From: an uncultured Bacilli bacterium
GTDB taxonomy: Bacteria; Bacillota_I; Bacilli_A; RF39; UBA660
Assembly (NCBI GenBank): GCA_934096025.1
Contig: CAKOLP010000046.1
Coordinates: 1-6,808, forward strand
Reading direction: 5' to 3'
Length of the DNA: 6,808 bases
Both the position numbers and the translations under genes were made by a program. This document shows positions 5,936-6,808 of this stretch, piece by piece. Each line of letters starts with the position of its first letter. The first letter of the stretch is position 1. Under the pieces are notes generated by a model. It did not search any database. It saw nothing but the letters and a program-made list of their open reading frames with translations, and was not told the DNA's origin.

Positions 5936-6808
5936 TTAAAAAATAAATATCATATTTGTGTTGTTAAATTCCCATTCACTATAATTTAATAAAGGTTTAT
6001 GGCCCTCATATGGATTATAATAGTAAACGATATCTTTAGATAAATAGTATATATCTAGATTGTTTTGCTTTATTATTTTGGTTACATTTTCTCCGACTAG
6101 AGCTTTGATAGAACCGTTATTAATTTGGCCATAAAGCTTATCATCTTTTATAAAATATTTGAAATTTTCGGTGTTTTCAAAGTGTAACTCCGTATTTTTA
6201 AGCTTTTGTTTGGTTGTTTTTTCCCAATGACCATTATTATAAAGTTTATAGTCAGTTTTATAAATATCTTTCTTTTTTAAATCTATAACGTATTCAAGTT
6301 CATTCTTTCTATCATAATAATATATTTTATTATCTATATTACCTAAAAAATAACCGTCAAAGTATAGTTCGTACCTTAAATTTAAAGTTTTTACTTTGCC
6401 ATTTTTTTGGTTAATGTAATAGATTTTTGAGAACTTATAGTTTTCGTTATAATCAGGAATGATTAAATAATCTTTTGTTTGATAAATTAAATTTAGAGTA
6501 TATATGTCTTTGGAAAATAATTTTATACTTTTTGTAACCTTATTATTAAGATAAATGAATTCATTATAGTTCCATAACATGAATGTATTATTATTTAAGT
6601 TTGCTATGTTGATATTTTGTTCTGTTTTTCTCGTTGTAAAAGTACTTGTGTTATTAAAAGTTTCAAAATAAATATCAATATCATTACTACATATGCTATA
6701 AAGCTTTAAATGTTTGCTTGTAGGACTTAAACACGTTTCTTTATCACTCTCAGCTATTTTTATATCTTTTATCAGTTTTCTTTTAGGTGTATATTTACTA
6801 TATGATAT
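5936..6808 (-). CDS. Beta-rich, possibly propeller-like protein, 5' end beyond the window
   Basis: The frame is open from the TAA at 5938-5936 to the window edge, at least 290 residues. The ATG at 6580 is internal: no SD precedes it, and upstream codons continue a similar Asn-, Lys- and Tyr-rich protein (for example ETFNNTSTFTTRKTEQ just before it). The visible part is dominated by short strands with aromatic and Asn-Lys turns, such as NEFIYLNNKV, DYLIIPDYNE, FSKIYYINQKNGKV, NKIYYYDRKNELEYVI, DKLYGQINNGS and LDIYYLSKDIVYYY. These recur at roughly 30-45 residues, as in beta-propeller blades of WD40-like or DUF5050-like proteins; no blade motif is strong enough to name a family. No membrane helix lies in the visible part, and a signal peptide, if any, would be outside the window. 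It is the upstream neighbour of the LysM gene, with 43 bases between and no terminator. An envelope role is inferred from the neighbours only. Confidence 0.8.
   Translation of the reverse strand: MSYSKYTPKRKLIKDIKIAESDKETCLSPTSKHLKLYSICSNDIDIYFETFNNTSTFTTRKTEQNINIANLNNNTFMLWNYNEFIYLNNKVTKSIKLFSKDIYTLNLIYQTKDYLIIPDYNENYKFSKIYYINQKNGKVKTLNLRYELYFDGYFLGNIDNKIYYYDRKNELEYVIDLKKKDIYKTDYKLYNNGHWEKTTKQKLKNTELHFENTENFKYFIKDDKLYGQINNGSIKALVGENVTKIIKQNNLDIYYLSKDIVYYYNPYEGHKPLLNYSEWEFNNTNMIFIF

Noticed and set aside
1..6808. tRNA, CRISPR array, insertion sequence or attachment-site repeats
   Set aside because: No cloverleaf sequence, regularly spaced repeat, transposase motif or long terminal repeat was seen on either strand by eye. 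The short AT repeats are what this base composition would give.

Overview
The window is a very AT-rich stretch of bacterial chromosome. Trp is read from TGG throughout, and TGA and TAA act as stops, so the standard bacterial code fits. Strong AGGAGG-type ribosome binding sites, T-tract hairpin terminators and the protein families suggest a low-GC Firmicutes/Bacillota lineage, perhaps an uncultured gut Bacilli or Erysipelotrichales/RF39-like organism. That placement is inference from composition and family resemblance, not a phylogenetic result.

Layout. (1) Positions 1-1086, plus strand: the remains of an AlbA_2 (Schlafen-like)/HATPase_c_4/winged-helix ATP-binding protein. It is broken by two frame changes and one in-frame stop. 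The open stretch at 406-1086 is only the C-terminal fragment of this pseudogene. (2) Positions 1143-2322, plus: a terminator, an extended -10 promoter, then an intact gene for a 348-residue protein with two copies of a nucleoside 2-deoxyribosyltransferase-like fold; only the C-terminal copy keeps the probable catalytic Glu. (3) Positions 3571-2361, minus, convergent with (2): a two-gene operon of a HAD-type 5'(3')-nucleotidase (NT5C/YqfW-like) followed by an HDIG metal-dependent phosphohydrolase. (4) Positions 6808-3748, minus: three envelope-type or hypothetical genes in the order of transcription. These are a beta-rich, possibly propeller-like protein whose 5' end lies beyond the window, a small protein of three LysM repeats without a signal peptide, and a five-helix membrane protein with a large probably extracytoplasmic C-terminal domain. 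Terminators follow the LysM gene and the membrane-protein gene.

How the genes may work together. The deoxyribosyltransferase-like protein, the nucleotidase and the HD hydrolase are all of nucleotide-handling types. The two convergent transcription units also begin with strikingly similar sequence around their -10 regions (about 1222-1253 plus; 3652-3624 minus). A shared job in nucleotide salvage or clean-up, or in nucleotide-based defence next to a decayed accessory gene, is possible but unproven. The right half looks like an unrelated cell-envelope neighbourhood.

Three start calls needed correction: TTG at 406 (no real gene start), ATG at 6580 (the frame is open to the window edge) and TTG at 5385 (the better start is ATG at 5352). 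No tRNA, rRNA, CRISPR array, insertion sequence or attachment site was seen.
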